The translations under genes were made by a program, and so were the position numbers. Positions 46,383-58,835 of a stretch of DNA of 64,000 nt are shown here, piece after piece. Source of the stretch: Flectonema sp. DT1601 (lineage: Eukaryota; Euglenozoa; Diplonemea; Diplonemida; Diplonemidae); NCBI GenBank assembly GCA_964019425.1, contig OZ025837.1, positions 124,001 to 188,000 of the forward strand, in the 5' to 3' direction. Under the pieces are notes generated by a model. It had not been told where the DNA came from, did not search any database, and was given only the letters and a program-made list of their open reading frames with translations. Each line of letters starts with the position of its first letter. Within the stretch, counting starts at the first letter, position 1.

Positions 46383-47165
46383 CTACTGAAAGGCCGCCTC
46401 CGACAGAGCACAGTTGGTGCATCCCCCGCGGCCGCACAACGGAGGAACGCAAGGTCCCTGAAGCATCCTCGGGCACCAGTCGTCAACACACTGTCCGTAG
46501 ATGATTCTGCACTGGTCGTATCCCGAGGTCTCGCACTTGTCAAGCGCGAGAGCCGAGCAGTCCACGCCGTCGCTGGCCAACGACGCGAACATCAGCCTCA
46601 CGTTCGAATCCATGTCCACTCTCTCGAGGTGGTTTCGCGGAACCTGCTTCCTGAACGACATGAACTTGTGCTTGTCCTCCCCCGCGTCGCTGATGAACTT
46701 CGGGCCGCACTGCGAAGGAGTCCAACCCTCGGTCACCAGGTAGTCCCTGAAGTCCGCGTTCAGCCCGGCCTCGCATCCCGCACACTTGTAGATGTTGATG
46801 TAGATGTCGCACATCTTTATCGACGGGTGGTCCGCGCACCAGAACCTCATGAACGAACCCGCCGCGATGTTCCATGGCGGGATGTAGGCGGCGTTCAGGA
46901 TCTGGGACTCGGGGATGTGGAAGAACCTCGAACCAGCGGTTTCCGGGTCGATCCATCCAGGCATGTTGTTGGCCACCTGCCCGCCCCCGAGAGAGATCAA
47001 CGTTCCGCTGCTCACCGTTGCCGCGCCGCTCGTGTCAGGCGTCCCGAACACGCACCAACAGGTGTCCTTCGGGTACTGAGCCAGCGCCGCTTGCAGGGCA
47101 GGCGAGTCTTGAGCTTGCGCAGCTGCGACGAATGCAGAGAAGATCATGGTTGCGATGGCCTTCAT
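46383..47165 (-). CDS. Secreted cysteine-rich protein, array copy 18
   Basis: Identical product. Its spacer starts a new block: C at 47420, three hexamers, A14; 1945 bp. Confidence 0.9.
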   Translation of the reverse strand: MKAIATMIFSAFVAAAQAQDSPALQAALAQYPKDTCWCVFGTPDTSGAATVSSGTLISLGGGQVANNMPGWIDPETAGSRFFHIPESQILNAAYIPPWNIAAGSFMRFWCADHPSIKMCDIYINIYKCAGCEAGLNADFRDYLVTEGWTPSQCGPKFISDAGEDKHKFMSFRKQVPRNHLERVDMDSNVRLMFASLASDGVDCSALALDKCETSGYDQCRIIYGQCVDDWCPRMLQGPCVPPLCGRGGCTNCALSEAAFQ

Positions 47166-48327
47166 TATTGCTTTTTTTTTTTTTTTGTTTTTTTGTTTTT
47201 TTTGCACGAAAGGGGGCTTAGAGCAAAACCTGTTTTGAGAAGGAAGGCGTGACAAAAAAAGCAAACCACACGAGGCAAGACAACAAAGACTGCTACAGAA
47301 CATCGCCCGTGCAATGCGGGAACACCGTAAACGTACGTGACCAGCAGCGTACGGCGCCCGAGAAGGGAAAGGGAAAGGGGAAAAGGAAAGGGAAAGGGAG
47401 GAAGGTGTTGTGTGTTGTGCATCTGAAAAAAAAGAGGCGAGAGGAAACAATTTGGCAAAAGAAAACGGTCGGTCCCAGAGGCGCGGCGCGGCGGCTCTCT
47501 AGCTTGAGCAGCCAGCCGCAAAAAGGAACAATAATAAAGATAACAAAGGCCTCGGCAAGAAAACGATTTTCTGACATATTTTTTTTCTTTTTTTTTTTTT
47601 TCCATCAGAACCGGCTTCCATCCCACACACAGAGAAGACACCGCCACCGCCACCGCCACCCTTCAGTCGAAAGATAGATGCATGTCAAAACGGAGGTGAG
47701 GCGTTGCTTTTTTCCCCCTCGGTTCGCTGTTTCTTCTTTTGCTTTCCAGCCGCCGTGTGGGGGAAAAAGAAAAAAAAAGCAACTTGGAGCCTGCCGCGAA
47801 CAACACAAAATAATTAAGAAAAGAGGTGAAAAGGCTTTGCGCCGCCAAGCAAAGTCGCCTTTCTAACCCGCCAACCGAAAATGCATGCAGCAAACGCTCC
47901 CCCCGCTCCCCCCCGCTCTTCTGTGGGCCACGCAGCCAACACCAGGAAGACAAGAGGACCACAAGAACCGATCGAGGGGGAAAAGAAAGAAACGCGGAGA
48001 ATACCCTGGCAAGAGCTCGGTATCCACCCCCACGGAGGGCCAAAAATTGCCGACGAAGAAAAAGGACGGAATGGGTTTCAGTTCGCTTTTTCTCGGAAAG
48101 AACAAAGAAAAGAATGGCCCACGTGGTGTGGGGAAAACGAGTTGGAACTCGGAAAACACAACAACAAGAAAGTCCTTGTTGGTGCGCACGTGACAGGCAA
48201 AAAGGAAAAAAAAAGGTTGGTGGGTGTCGCGTCCCAGCCAAAAAAAAAAAAAAGGAAGCAGCAGAAGAAGAACAGGGGTGCCCGAATACCTGTTCTGTTG
48301 TTCGCGCCGCGCGTGTTCCCCATCATC

Positions 48328-49110
48328 CTACTGAAAGGCCGCCTCCGACAGAGCACAGTTGGTGCATCCCCCGCGGCCGCACAACGGAGGAACGCAAGGT
48401 CCCTGAAGCATCCTCGGGCACCAGTCGTCAACACACTGTCCGTAGATGATTCTGCACTGGTCGTATCCCGAGGTCTCGCACTTGTCAAGCGCGAGAGCCG
48501 AGCAGTCCACGCCGTCGCTGGCCAACGACGCGAACATCAGCCTCACGTTCGAATCCATGTCCACTCTCTCGAGGTGGTTTCGCGGAACCTGCTTCCTGAA
48601 CGACATGAACTTGTGCTTGTCCTCCCCCGCGTCGCTGATGAACTTCGGGCCGCACTGCGAAGGAGTCCAACCCTCGGTCACCAGGTAGTCCCTGAAGTCC
48701 GCGTTCAGCCCGGCCTCGCATCCCGCACACTTGTAGATGTTGATGTAGATGTCGCACATCTTTATCGACGGGTGGTCCGCGCACCAGAACCTCATGAACG
48801 AACCCGCCGCGATGTTCCATGGCGGGATGTAGGCGGCGTTCAGGATCTGGGACTCGGGGATGTGGAAGAACCTCGAACCAGCGGTTTCCGGGTCGATCCA
48901 TCCAGGCATGTTGTTGGCCACCTGCCCGCCCCCGAGAGAGATCAACGTTCCGCTGCTCACCGTTGCCGCGCCGCTCGTGTCAGGCGTCCCGAACACGCAC
49001 CAACAGGTGTCCTTCGGGTACTGAGCCAGCGCCGCTTGCAGGGCAGGCGAGTCTTGAGCTTGCGCAGCTGCGACGAATGCAGAGAAGATCATGGTTGCGA
49101 TGGCCTTCAT
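48328..49110 (-). CDS. Secreted cysteine-rich protein, array copy 19
   Basis: Identical product. C-block spacer (C at 49365); 1945 bp. Confidence 0.9.
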   Translation of the reverse strand: MKAIATMIFSAFVAAAQAQDSPALQAALAQYPKDTCWCVFGTPDTSGAATVSSGTLISLGGGQVANNMPGWIDPETAGSRFFHIPESQILNAAYIPPWNIAAGSFMRFWCADHPSIKMCDIYINIYKCAGCEAGLNADFRDYLVTEGWTPSQCGPKFISDAGEDKHKFMSFRKQVPRNHLERVDMDSNVRLMFASLASDGVDCSALALDKCETSGYDQCRIIYGQCVDDWCPRMLQGPCVPPLCGRGGCTNCALSEAAFQ

Positions 49111-50272
49111 TATTGCTTTTTTTTTTTTTTTGTTTTTTTGTTTTTTTTGCACGAAAGGGGGCTTAGAGCAAAACCTGTTTTGAGAAGGAAGGCGTGACAA
49201 AAAAAGCAAACCACACGAGGCAAGACAACAAAGACTGCTACAGAACATCGCCCGTGCAATGCGGGAACACCGTAAACGTACGTGACCAGCAGCGTACGGC
49301 GCCCGAGAAGGGAAAGGGAAAGGGGAAAAGGAAAGGGAAAGGGAGGAAGGTGTTGTGTGTTGTGCATCTGAAAAAAAAGAGGCGAGAGGAAACAATTTGG
49401 CAAAAGAAAACGGTCGGTCCCAGAGGCGCGGCGCGGCGGCTCTCTAGCTTGAGCAGCCAGCCGCAAAAAGGAACAATAATAAAGATAACAAAGGCCTCGG
49501 CAAGAAAACGATTTTCTGACATATTTTTTTTCTTTTTTTTTTTTTTCCATCAGAACCGGCTTCCATCCCACACACAGAGAAGACACCGCCACCGCCACCG
49601 CCACCCTTCAGTCGAAAGATAGATGCATGTCAAAACGGAGGTGAGGCGTTGCTTTTTTCCCCCTCGGTTCGCTGTTTCTTCTTTTGCTTTCCAGCCGCCG
49701 TGTGGGGGAAAAAGAAAAAAAAAGCAACTTGGAGCCTGCCGCGAACAACACAAAATAATTAAGAAAAGAGGTGAAAAGGCTTTGCGCCGCCAAGCAAAGT
49801 CGCCTTTCTAACCCGCCAACCGAAAATGCATGCAGCAAACGCTCCCCCCGCTCCCCCCCGCTCTTCTGTGGGCCACGCAGCCAACACCAGGAAGACAAGA
49901 GGACCACAAGAACCGATCGAGGGGGAAAAGAAAGAAACGCGGAGAATACCCTGGCAAGAGCTCGGTATCCACCCCCACGGAGGGCCAAAAATTGCCGACG
50001 AAGAAAAAGGACGGAATGGGTTTCAGTTCGCTTTTTCTCGGAAAGAACAAAGAAAAGAATGGCCCACGTGGTGTGGGGAAAACGAGTTGGAACTCGGAAA
50101 ACACAACAACAAGAAAGTCCTTGTTGGTGCGCACGTGACAGGCAAAAAGGAAAAAAAAAGGTTGGTGGGTGTCGCGTCCCAGCCAAAAAAAAAAAAAAGG
50201 AAGCAGCAGAAGAAGAACAGGGGTGCCCGAATACCTGTTCTGTTGTTCGCGCCGCGCGTGTTCCCCATCATC

Positions 50273-51055
50273 CTACTGAAAGGCCGCCTCCGACAGAGCA
50301 CAGTTGGTGCATCCCCCGCGGCCGCACAACGGAGGAACGCAAGGTCCCTGAAGCATCCTCGGGCACCAGTCGTCAACACACTGTCCGTAGATGATTCTGC
50401 ACTGGTCGTATCCCGAGGTCTCGCACTTGTCAAGCGCGAGAGCCGAGCAGTCCACGCCGTCGCTGGCCAACGACGCGAACATCAGCCTCACGTTCGAATC
50501 CATGTCCACTCTCTCGAGGTGGTTTCGCGGAACCTGCTTCCTGAACGACATGAACTTGTGCTTGTCCTCCCCCGCGTCGCTGATGAACTTCGGGCCGCAC
50601 TGCGAAGGAGTCCAACCCTCGGTCACCAGGTAGTCCCTGAAGTCCGCGTTCAGCCCGGCCTCGCATCCCGCACACTTGTAGATGTTGATGTAGATGTCGC
50701 ACATCTTTATCGACGGGTGGTCCGCGCACCAGAACCTCATGAACGAACCCGCCGCGATGTTCCATGGCGGGATGTAGGCGGCGTTCAGGATCTGGGACTC
50801 GGGGATGTGGAAGAACCTCGAACCAGCGGTTTCCGGGTCGATCCATCCAGGCATGTTGTTGGCCACCTGCCCGCCCCCGAGAGAGATCAACGTTCCGCTG
50901 CTCACCGTTGCCGCGCCGCTCGTGTCAGGCGTCCCGAACACGCACCAACAGGTGTCCTTCGGGTACTGAGCCAGCGCCGCTTGCAGGGCAGGCGAGTCTT
51001 GAGCTTGCGCAGCTGCGACGAATGCAGAGAAGATCATGGTTGCGATGGCCTTCAT
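50273..51055 (-). CDS. Secreted cysteine-rich protein, array copy 20
   Basis: Identical product. C-block spacer (C at 51310); 1945 bp. Confidence 0.9.
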   Translation of the reverse strand: MKAIATMIFSAFVAAAQAQDSPALQAALAQYPKDTCWCVFGTPDTSGAATVSSGTLISLGGGQVANNMPGWIDPETAGSRFFHIPESQILNAAYIPPWNIAAGSFMRFWCADHPSIKMCDIYINIYKCAGCEAGLNADFRDYLVTEGWTPSQCGPKFISDAGEDKHKFMSFRKQVPRNHLERVDMDSNVRLMFASLASDGVDCSALALDKCETSGYDQCRIIYGQCVDDWCPRMLQGPCVPPLCGRGGCTNCALSEAAFQ

Positions 51056-52217
51056 TATTGCTTTTTTTTTTTTTTTGTTTTTTTGTTTTTTTTGCACGAA
51101 AGGGGGCTTAGAGCAAAACCTGTTTTGAGAAGGAAGGCGTGACAAAAAAAGCAAACCACACGAGGCAAGACAACAAAGACTGCTACAGAACATCGCCCGT
51201 GCAATGCGGGAACACCGTAAACGTACGTGACCAGCAGCGTACGGCGCCCGAGAAGGGAAAGGGAAAGGGGAAAAGGAAAGGGAAAGGGAGGAAGGTGTTG
51301 TGTGTTGTGCATCTGAAAAAAAAGAGGCGAGAGGAAACAATTTGGCAAAAGAAAACGGTCGGTCCCAGAGGCGCGGCGCGGCGGCTCTCTAGCTTGAGCA
51401 GCCAGCCGCAAAAAGGAACAATAATAAAGATAACAAAGGCCTCGGCAAGAAAACGATTTTCTGACATATTTTTTTTCTTTTTTTTTTTTTTCCATCAGAA
51501 CCGGCTTCCATCCCACACACAGAGAAGACACCGCCACCGCCACCGCCACCCTTCAGTCGAAAGATAGATGCATGTCAAAACGGAGGTGAGGCGTTGCTTT
51601 TTTCCCCCTCGGTTCGCTGTTTCTTCTTTTGCTTTCCAGCCGCCGTGTGGGGGAAAAAGAAAAAAAAAGCAACTTGGAGCCTGCCGCGAACAACACAAAA
51701 TAATTAAGAAAAGAGGTGAAAAGGCTTTGCGCCGCCAAGCAAAGTCGCCTTTCTAACCCGCCAACCGAAAATGCATGCAGCAAACGCTCCCCCCGCTCCC
51801 CCCCGCTCTTCTGTGGGCCACGCAGCCAACACCAGGAAGACAAGAGGACCACAAGAACCGATCGAGGGGGAAAAGAAAGAAACGCGGAGAATACCCTGGC
51901 AAGAGCTCGGTATCCACCCCCACGGAGGGCCAAAAATTGCCGACGAAGAAAAAGGACGGAATGGGTTTCAGTTCGCTTTTTCTCGGAAAGAACAAAGAAA
52001 AGAATGGCCCACGTGGTGTGGGGAAAACGAGTTGGAACTCGGAAAACACAACAACAAGAAAGTCCTTGTTGGTGCGCACGTGACAGGCAAAAAGGAAAAA
52101 AAAAGGTTGGTGGGTGTCGCGTCCCAGCCAAAAAAAAAAAAAAGGAAGCAGCAGAAGAAGAACAGGGGTGCCCGAATACCTGTTCTGTTGTTCGCGCCGC
52201 GCGTGTTCCCCATCATC

Positions 52218-53000
52218 CTACTGAAAGGCCGCCTCCGACAGAGCACAGTTGGTGCATCCCCCGCGGCCGCACAACGGAGGAACGCAAGGTCCCTGAAGCA
52301 TCCTCGGGCACCAGTCGTCAACACACTGTCCGTAGATGATTCTGCACTGGTCGTATCCCGAGGTCTCGCACTTGTCAAGCGCGAGAGCCGAGCAGTCCAC
52401 GCCGTCGCTGGCCAACGACGCGAACATCAGCCTCACGTTCGAATCCATGTCCACTCTCTCGAGGTGGTTTCGCGGAACCTGCTTCCTGAACGACATGAAC
52501 TTGTGCTTGTCCTCCCCCGCGTCGCTGATGAACTTCGGGCCGCACTGCGAAGGAGTCCAACCCTCGGTCACCAGGTAGTCCCTGAAGTCCGCGTTCAGCC
52601 CGGCCTCGCATCCCGCACACTTGTAGATGTTGATGTAGATGTCGCACATCTTTATCGACGGGTGGTCCGCGCACCAGAACCTCATGAACGAACCCGCCGC
52701 GATGTTCCATGGCGGGATGTAGGCGGCGTTCAGGATCTGGGACTCGGGGATGTGGAAGAACCTCGAACCAGCGGTTTCCGGGTCGATCCATCCAGGCATG
52801 TTGTTGGCCACCTGCCCGCCCCCGAGAGAGATCAACGTTCCGCTGCTCACCGTTGCCGCGCCGCTCGTGTCAGGCGTCCCGAACACGCACCAACAGGTGT
52901 CCTTCGGGTACTGAGCCAGCGCCGCTTGCAGGGCAGGCGAGTCTTGAGCTTGCGCAGCTGCGACGAATGCAGAGAAGATCATGGTTGCGATGGCCTTCAT
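52218..53000 (-). CDS. Secreted cysteine-rich protein, array copy 21
   Basis: Identical product. C-block spacer (C at 53255); 1945 bp. Confidence 0.9.
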   Translation of the reverse strand: MKAIATMIFSAFVAAAQAQDSPALQAALAQYPKDTCWCVFGTPDTSGAATVSSGTLISLGGGQVANNMPGWIDPETAGSRFFHIPESQILNAAYIPPWNIAAGSFMRFWCADHPSIKMCDIYINIYKCAGCEAGLNADFRDYLVTEGWTPSQCGPKFISDAGEDKHKFMSFRKQVPRNHLERVDMDSNVRLMFASLASDGVDCSALALDKCETSGYDQCRIIYGQCVDDWCPRMLQGPCVPPLCGRGGCTNCALSEAAFQ

Positions 53001-54162
53001 TATTGCTTTTTTTTTTTTTTTGTTTTTTTGTTTTTTTTGCACGAAAGGGGGCTTAGAGCAAAACCTGTTTTGAGAAGGAAGGCGTGACAAAAAAAGCAAA
53101 CCACACGAGGCAAGACAACAAAGACTGCTACAGAACATCGCCCGTGCAATGCGGGAACACCGTAAACGTACGTGACCAGCAGCGTACGGCGCCCGAGAAG
53201 GGAAAGGGAAAGGGGAAAAGGAAAGGGAAAGGGAGGAAGGTGTTGTGTGTTGTGCATCTGAAAAAAAAGAGGCGAGAGGAAACAATTTGGCAAAAGAAAA
53301 CGGTCGGTCCCAGAGGCGCGGCGCGGCGGCTCTCTAGCTTGAGCAGCCAGCCGCAAAAAGGAACAATAATAAAGATAACAAAGGCCTCGGCAAGAAAACG
53401 ATTTTCTGACATATTTTTTTTCTTTTTTTTTTTTTTCCATCAGAACCGGCTTCCATCCCACACACAGAGAAGACACCGCCACCGCCACCGCCACCCTTCA
53501 GTCGAAAGATAGATGCATGTCAAAACGGAGGTGAGGCGTTGCTTTTTTCCCCCTCGGTTCGCTGTTTCTTCTTTTGCTTTCCAGCCGCCGTGTGGGGGAA
53601 AAAGAAAAAAAAAGCAACTTGGAGCCTGCCGCGAACAACACAAAATAATTAAGAAAAGAGGTGAAAAGGCTTTGCGCCGCCAAGCAAAGTCGCCTTTCTA
53701 ACCCGCCAACCGAAAATGCATGCAGCAAACGCTCCCCCCGCTCCCCCCCGCTCTTCTGTGGGCCACGCAGCCAACACCAGGAAGACAAGAGGACCACAAG
53801 AACCGATCGAGGGGGAAAAGAAAGAAACGCGGAGAATACCCTGGCAAGAGCTCGGTATCCACCCCCACGGAGGGCCAAAAATTGCCGACGAAGAAAAAGG
53901 ACGGAATGGGTTTCAGTTCGCTTTTTCTCGGAAAGAACAAAGAAAAGAATGGCCCACGTGGTGTGGGGAAAACGAGTTGGAACTCGGAAAACACAACAAC
54001 AAGAAAGTCCTTGTTGGTGCGCACGTGACAGGCAAAAAGGAAAAAAAAAGGTTGGTGGGTGTCGCGTCCCAGCCAAAAAAAAAAAAAAGGAAGCAGCAGA
54101 AGAAGAACAGGGGTGCCCGAATACCTGTTCTGTTGTTCGCGCCGCGCGTGTTCCCCATCATC

Positions 54163-54945
54163 CTACTGAAAGGCCGCCTCCGACAGAGCACAGTTGGTGC
54201 ATCCCCCGCGGCCGCACAACGGAGGAACGCAAGGTCCCTGAAGCATCCTCGGGCACCAGTCGTCAACACACTGTCCGTAGATGATTCTGCACTGGTCGTA
54301 TCCCGAGGTCTCGCACTTGTCAAGCGCGAGAGCCGAGCAGTCCACGCCGTCGCTGGCCAACGACGCGAACATCAGCCTCACGTTCGAATCCATGTCCACT
54401 CTCTCGAGGTGGTTTCGCGGAACCTGCTTCCTGAACGACATGAACTTGTGCTTGTCCTCCCCCGCGTCGCTGATGAACTTCGGGCCGCACTGCGAAGGAG
54501 TCCAACCCTCGGTCACCAGGTAGTCCCTGAAGTCCGCGTTCAGCCCGGCCTCGCATCCCGCACACTTGTAGATGTTGATGTAGATGTCGCACATCTTTAT
54601 CGACGGGTGGTCCGCGCACCAGAACCTCATGAACGAACCCGCCGCGATGTTCCATGGCGGGATGTAGGCGGCGTTCAGGATCTGGGACTCGGGGATGTGG
54701 AAGAACCTCGAACCAGCGGTTTCCGGGTCGATCCATCCAGGCATGTTGTTGGCCACCTGCCCGCCCCCGAGAGAGATCAACGTTCCGCTGCTCACCGTTG
54801 CCGCGCCGCTCGTGTCAGGCGTCCCGAACACGCACCAACAGGTGTCCTTCGGGTACTGAGCCAGCGCCGCTTGCAGGGCAGGCGAGTCTTGAGCTTGCGC
54901 AGCTGCGACGAATGCAGAGAAGATCATGGTTGCGATGGCCTTCAT
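54163..54945 (-). CDS. Secreted cysteine-rich protein, array copy 22
   Basis: Identical product. C-block spacer (C at 55200); 1945 bp. Confidence 0.9.
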   Translation of the reverse strand: MKAIATMIFSAFVAAAQAQDSPALQAALAQYPKDTCWCVFGTPDTSGAATVSSGTLISLGGGQVANNMPGWIDPETAGSRFFHIPESQILNAAYIPPWNIAAGSFMRFWCADHPSIKMCDIYINIYKCAGCEAGLNADFRDYLVTEGWTPSQCGPKFISDAGEDKHKFMSFRKQVPRNHLERVDMDSNVRLMFASLASDGVDCSALALDKCETSGYDQCRIIYGQCVDDWCPRMLQGPCVPPLCGRGGCTNCALSEAAFQ

Positions 54946-56107
54946 TATTGCTTTTTTTTTTTTTTTGTTTTTTTGTTTTTTTTGCACGAAAGGGGGCTTA
55001 GAGCAAAACCTGTTTTGAGAAGGAAGGCGTGACAAAAAAAGCAAACCACACGAGGCAAGACAACAAAGACTGCTACAGAACATCGCCCGTGCAATGCGGG
55101 AACACCGTAAACGTACGTGACCAGCAGCGTACGGCGCCCGAGAAGGGAAAGGGAAAGGGGAAAAGGAAAGGGAAAGGGAGGAAGGTGTTGTGTGTTGTGC
55201 ATCTGAAAAAAAAGAGGCGAGAGGAAACAATTTGGCAAAAGAAAACGGTCGGTCCCAGAGGCGCGGCGCGGCGGCTCTCTAGCTTGAGCAGCCAGCCGCA
55301 AAAAGGAACAATAATAAAGATAACAAAGGCCTCGGCAAGAAAACGATTTTCTGACATATTTTTTTTCTTTTTTTTTTTTTTCCATCAGAACCGGCTTCCA
55401 TCCCACACACAGAGAAGACACCGCCACCGCCACCGCCACCCTTCAGTCGAAAGATAGATGCATGTCAAAACGGAGGTGAGGCGTTGCTTTTTTCCCCCTC
55501 GGTTCGCTGTTTCTTCTTTTGCTTTCCAGCCGCCGTGTGGGGGAAAAAGAAAAAAAAAGCAACTTGGAGCCTGCCGCGAACAACACAAAATAATTAAGAA
55601 AAGAGGTGAAAAGGCTTTGCGCCGCCAAGCAAAGTCGCCTTTCTAACCCGCCAACCGAAAATGCATGCAGCAAACGCTCCCCCCGCTCCCCCCCGCTCTT
55701 CTGTGGGCCACGCAGCCAACACCAGGAAGACAAGAGGACCACAAGAACCGATCGAGGGGGAAAAGAAAGAAACGCGGAGAATACCCTGGCAAGAGCTCGG
55801 TATCCACCCCCACGGAGGGCCAAAAATTGCCGACGAAGAAAAAGGACGGAATGGGTTTCAGTTCGCTTTTTCTCGGAAAGAACAAAGAAAAGAATGGCCC
55901 ACGTGGTGTGGGGAAAACGAGTTGGAACTCGGAAAACACAACAACAAGAAAGTCCTTGTTGGTGCGCACGTGACAGGCAAAAAGGAAAAAAAAAGGTTGG
56001 TGGGTGTCGCGTCCCAGCCAAAAAAAAAAAAAAGGAAGCAGCAGAAGAAGAACAGGGGTGCCCGAATACCTGTTCTGTTGTTCGCGCCGCGCGTGTTCCC
56101 CATCATC

Positions 56108-56890
56108 CTACTGAAAGGCCGCCTCCGACAGAGCACAGTTGGTGCATCCCCCGCGGCCGCACAACGGAGGAACGCAAGGTCCCTGAAGCATCCTCGGGCA
56201 CCAGTCGTCAACACACTGTCCGTAGATGATTCTGCACTGGTCGTATCCCGAGGTCTCGCACTTGTCAAGCGCGAGAGCCGAGCAGTCCACGCCGTCGCTG
56301 GCCAACGACGCGAACATCAGCCTCACGTTCGAATCCATGTCCACTCTCTCGAGGTGGTTTCGCGGAACCTGCTTCCTGAACGACATGAACTTGTGCTTGT
56401 CCTCCCCCGCGTCGCTGATGAACTTCGGGCCGCACTGCGAAGGAGTCCAACCCTCGGTCACCAGGTAGTCCCTGAAGTCCGCGTTCAGCCCGGCCTCGCA
56501 TCCCGCACACTTGTAGATGTTGATGTAGATGTCGCACATCTTTATCGACGGGTGGTCCGCGCACCAGAACCTCATGAACGAACCCGCCGCGATGTTCCAT
56601 GGCGGGATGTAGGCGGCGTTCAGGATCTGGGACTCGGGGATGTGGAAGAACCTCGAACCAGCGGTTTCCGGGTCGATCCATCCAGGCATGTTGTTGGCCA
56701 CCTGCCCGCCCCCGAGAGAGATCAACGTTCCGCTGCTCACCGTTGCCGCGCCGCTCGTGTCAGGCGTCCCGAACACGCACCAACAGGTGTCCTTCGGGTA
56801 CTGAGCCAGCGCCGCTTGCAGGGCAGGCGAGTCTTGAGCTTGCGCAGCTGCGACGAATGCAGAGAAGATCATGGTTGCGATGGCCTTCAT
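56108..56890 (-). CDS. Secreted cysteine-rich protein, array copy 23
   Basis: Identical product. C-block spacer (C at 57145); 1945 bp. Confidence 0.9.
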   Translation of the reverse strand: MKAIATMIFSAFVAAAQAQDSPALQAALAQYPKDTCWCVFGTPDTSGAATVSSGTLISLGGGQVANNMPGWIDPETAGSRFFHIPESQILNAAYIPPWNIAAGSFMRFWCADHPSIKMCDIYINIYKCAGCEAGLNADFRDYLVTEGWTPSQCGPKFISDAGEDKHKFMSFRKQVPRNHLERVDMDSNVRLMFASLASDGVDCSALALDKCETSGYDQCRIIYGQCVDDWCPRMLQGPCVPPLCGRGGCTNCALSEAAFQ

Positions 56891-58052
56891 TATTGCTTTT
56901 TTTTTTTTTTTGTTTTTTTGTTTTTTTTGCACGAAAGGGGGCTTAGAGCAAAACCTGTTTTGAGAAGGAAGGCGTGACAAAAAAAGCAAACCACACGAGG
57001 CAAGACAACAAAGACTGCTACAGAACATCGCCCGTGCAATGCGGGAACACCGTAAACGTACGTGACCAGCAGCGTACGGCGCCCGAGAAGGGAAAGGGAA
57101 AGGGGAAAAGGAAAGGGAAAGGGAGGAAGGTGTTGTGTGTTGTGCATCTGAAAAAAAAGAGGCGAGAGGAAACAATTTGGCAAAAGAAAACGGTCGGTCC
57201 CAGAGGCGCGGCGCGGCGGCTCTCTAGCTTGAGCAGCCAGCCGCAAAAAGGAACAATAATAAAGATAACAAAGGCCTCGGCAAGAAAACGATTTTCTGAC
57301 ATATTTTTTTTCTTTTTTTTTTTTTTCCATCAGAACCGGCTTCCATCCCACACACAGAGAAGACACCGCCACCGCCACCGCCACCCTTCAGTCGAAAGAT
57401 AGATGCATGTCAAAACGGAGGTGAGGCGTTGCTTTTTTCCCCCTCGGTTCGCTGTTTCTTCTTTTGCTTTCCAGCCGCCGTGTGGGGGAAAAAGAAAAAA
57501 AAAGCAACTTGGAGCCTGCCGCGAACAACACAAAATAATTAAGAAAAGAGGTGAAAAGGCTTTGCGCCGCCAAGCAAAGTCGCCTTTCTAACCCGCCAAC
57601 CGAAAATGCATGCAGCAAACGCTCCCCCCGCTCCCCCCCGCTCTTCTGTGGGCCACGCAGCCAACACCAGGAAGACAAGAGGACCACAAGAACCGATCGA
57701 GGGGGAAAAGAAAGAAACGCGGAGAATACCCTGGCAAGAGCTCGGTATCCACCCCCACGGAGGGCCAAAAATTGCCGACGAAGAAAAAGGACGGAATGGG
57801 TTTCAGTTCGCTTTTTCTCGGAAAGAACAAAGAAAAGAATGGCCCACGTGGTGTGGGGAAAACGAGTTGGAACTCGGAAAACACAACAACAAGAAAGTCC
57901 TTGTTGGTGCGCACGTGACAGGCAAAAAGGAAAAAAAAAGGTTGGTGGGTGTCGCGTCCCAGCCAAAAAAAAAAAAAAGGAAGCAGCAGAAGAAGAACAG
58001 GGGTGCCCGAATACCTGTTCTGTTGTTCGCGCCGCGCGTGTTCCCCATCATC

Positions 58053-58835
58053 CTACTGAAAGGCCGCCTCCGACAGAGCACAGTTGGTGCATCCCCCGCG
58101 GCCGCACAACGGAGGAACGCAAGGTCCCTGAAGCATCCTCGGGCACCAGTCGTCAACACACTGTCCGTAGATGATTCTGCACTGGTCGTATCCCGAGGTC
58201 TCGCACTTGTCAAGCGCGAGAGCCGAGCAGTCCACGCCGTCGCTGGCCAACGACGCGAACATCAGCCTCACGTTCGAATCCATGTCCACTCTCTCGAGGT
58301 GGTTTCGCGGAACCTGCTTCCTGAACGACATGAACTTGTGCTTGTCCTCCCCCGCGTCGCTGATGAACTTCGGGCCGCACTGCGAAGGAGTCCAACCCTC
58401 GGTCACCAGGTAGTCCCTGAAGTCCGCGTTCAGCCCGGCCTCGCATCCCGCACACTTGTAGATGTTGATGTAGATGTCGCACATCTTTATCGACGGGTGG
58501 TCCGCGCACCAGAACCTCATGAACGAACCCGCCGCGATGTTCCATGGCGGGATGTAGGCGGCGTTCAGGATCTGGGACTCGGGGATGTGGAAGAACCTCG
58601 AACCAGCGGTTTCCGGGTCGATCCATCCAGGCATGTTGTTGGCCACCTGCCCGCCCCCGAGAGAGATCAACGTTCCGCTGCTCACCGTTGCCGCGCCGCT
58701 CGTGTCAGGCGTCCCGAACACGCACCAACAGGTGTCCTTCGGGTACTGAGCCAGCGCCGCTTGCAGGGCAGGCGAGTCTTGAGCTTGCGCAGCTGCGACG
58801 AATGCAGAGAAGATCATGGTTGCGATGGCCTTCAT
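58053..58835 (-). CDS. Secreted cysteine-rich protein, array copy 24
   Basis: Identical product. C-block spacer (C at 59090); 1945 bp. Confidence 0.9.
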   Translation of the reverse strand: MKAIATMIFSAFVAAAQAQDSPALQAALAQYPKDTCWCVFGTPDTSGAATVSSGTLISLGGGQVANNMPGWIDPETAGSRFFHIPESQILNAAYIPPWNIAAGSFMRFWCADHPSIKMCDIYINIYKCAGCEAGLNADFRDYLVTEGWTPSQCGPKFISDAGEDKHKFMSFRKQVPRNHLERVDMDSNVRLMFASLASDGVDCSALALDKCETSGYDQCRIIYGQCVDDWCPRMLQGPCVPPLCGRGGCTNCALSEAAFQ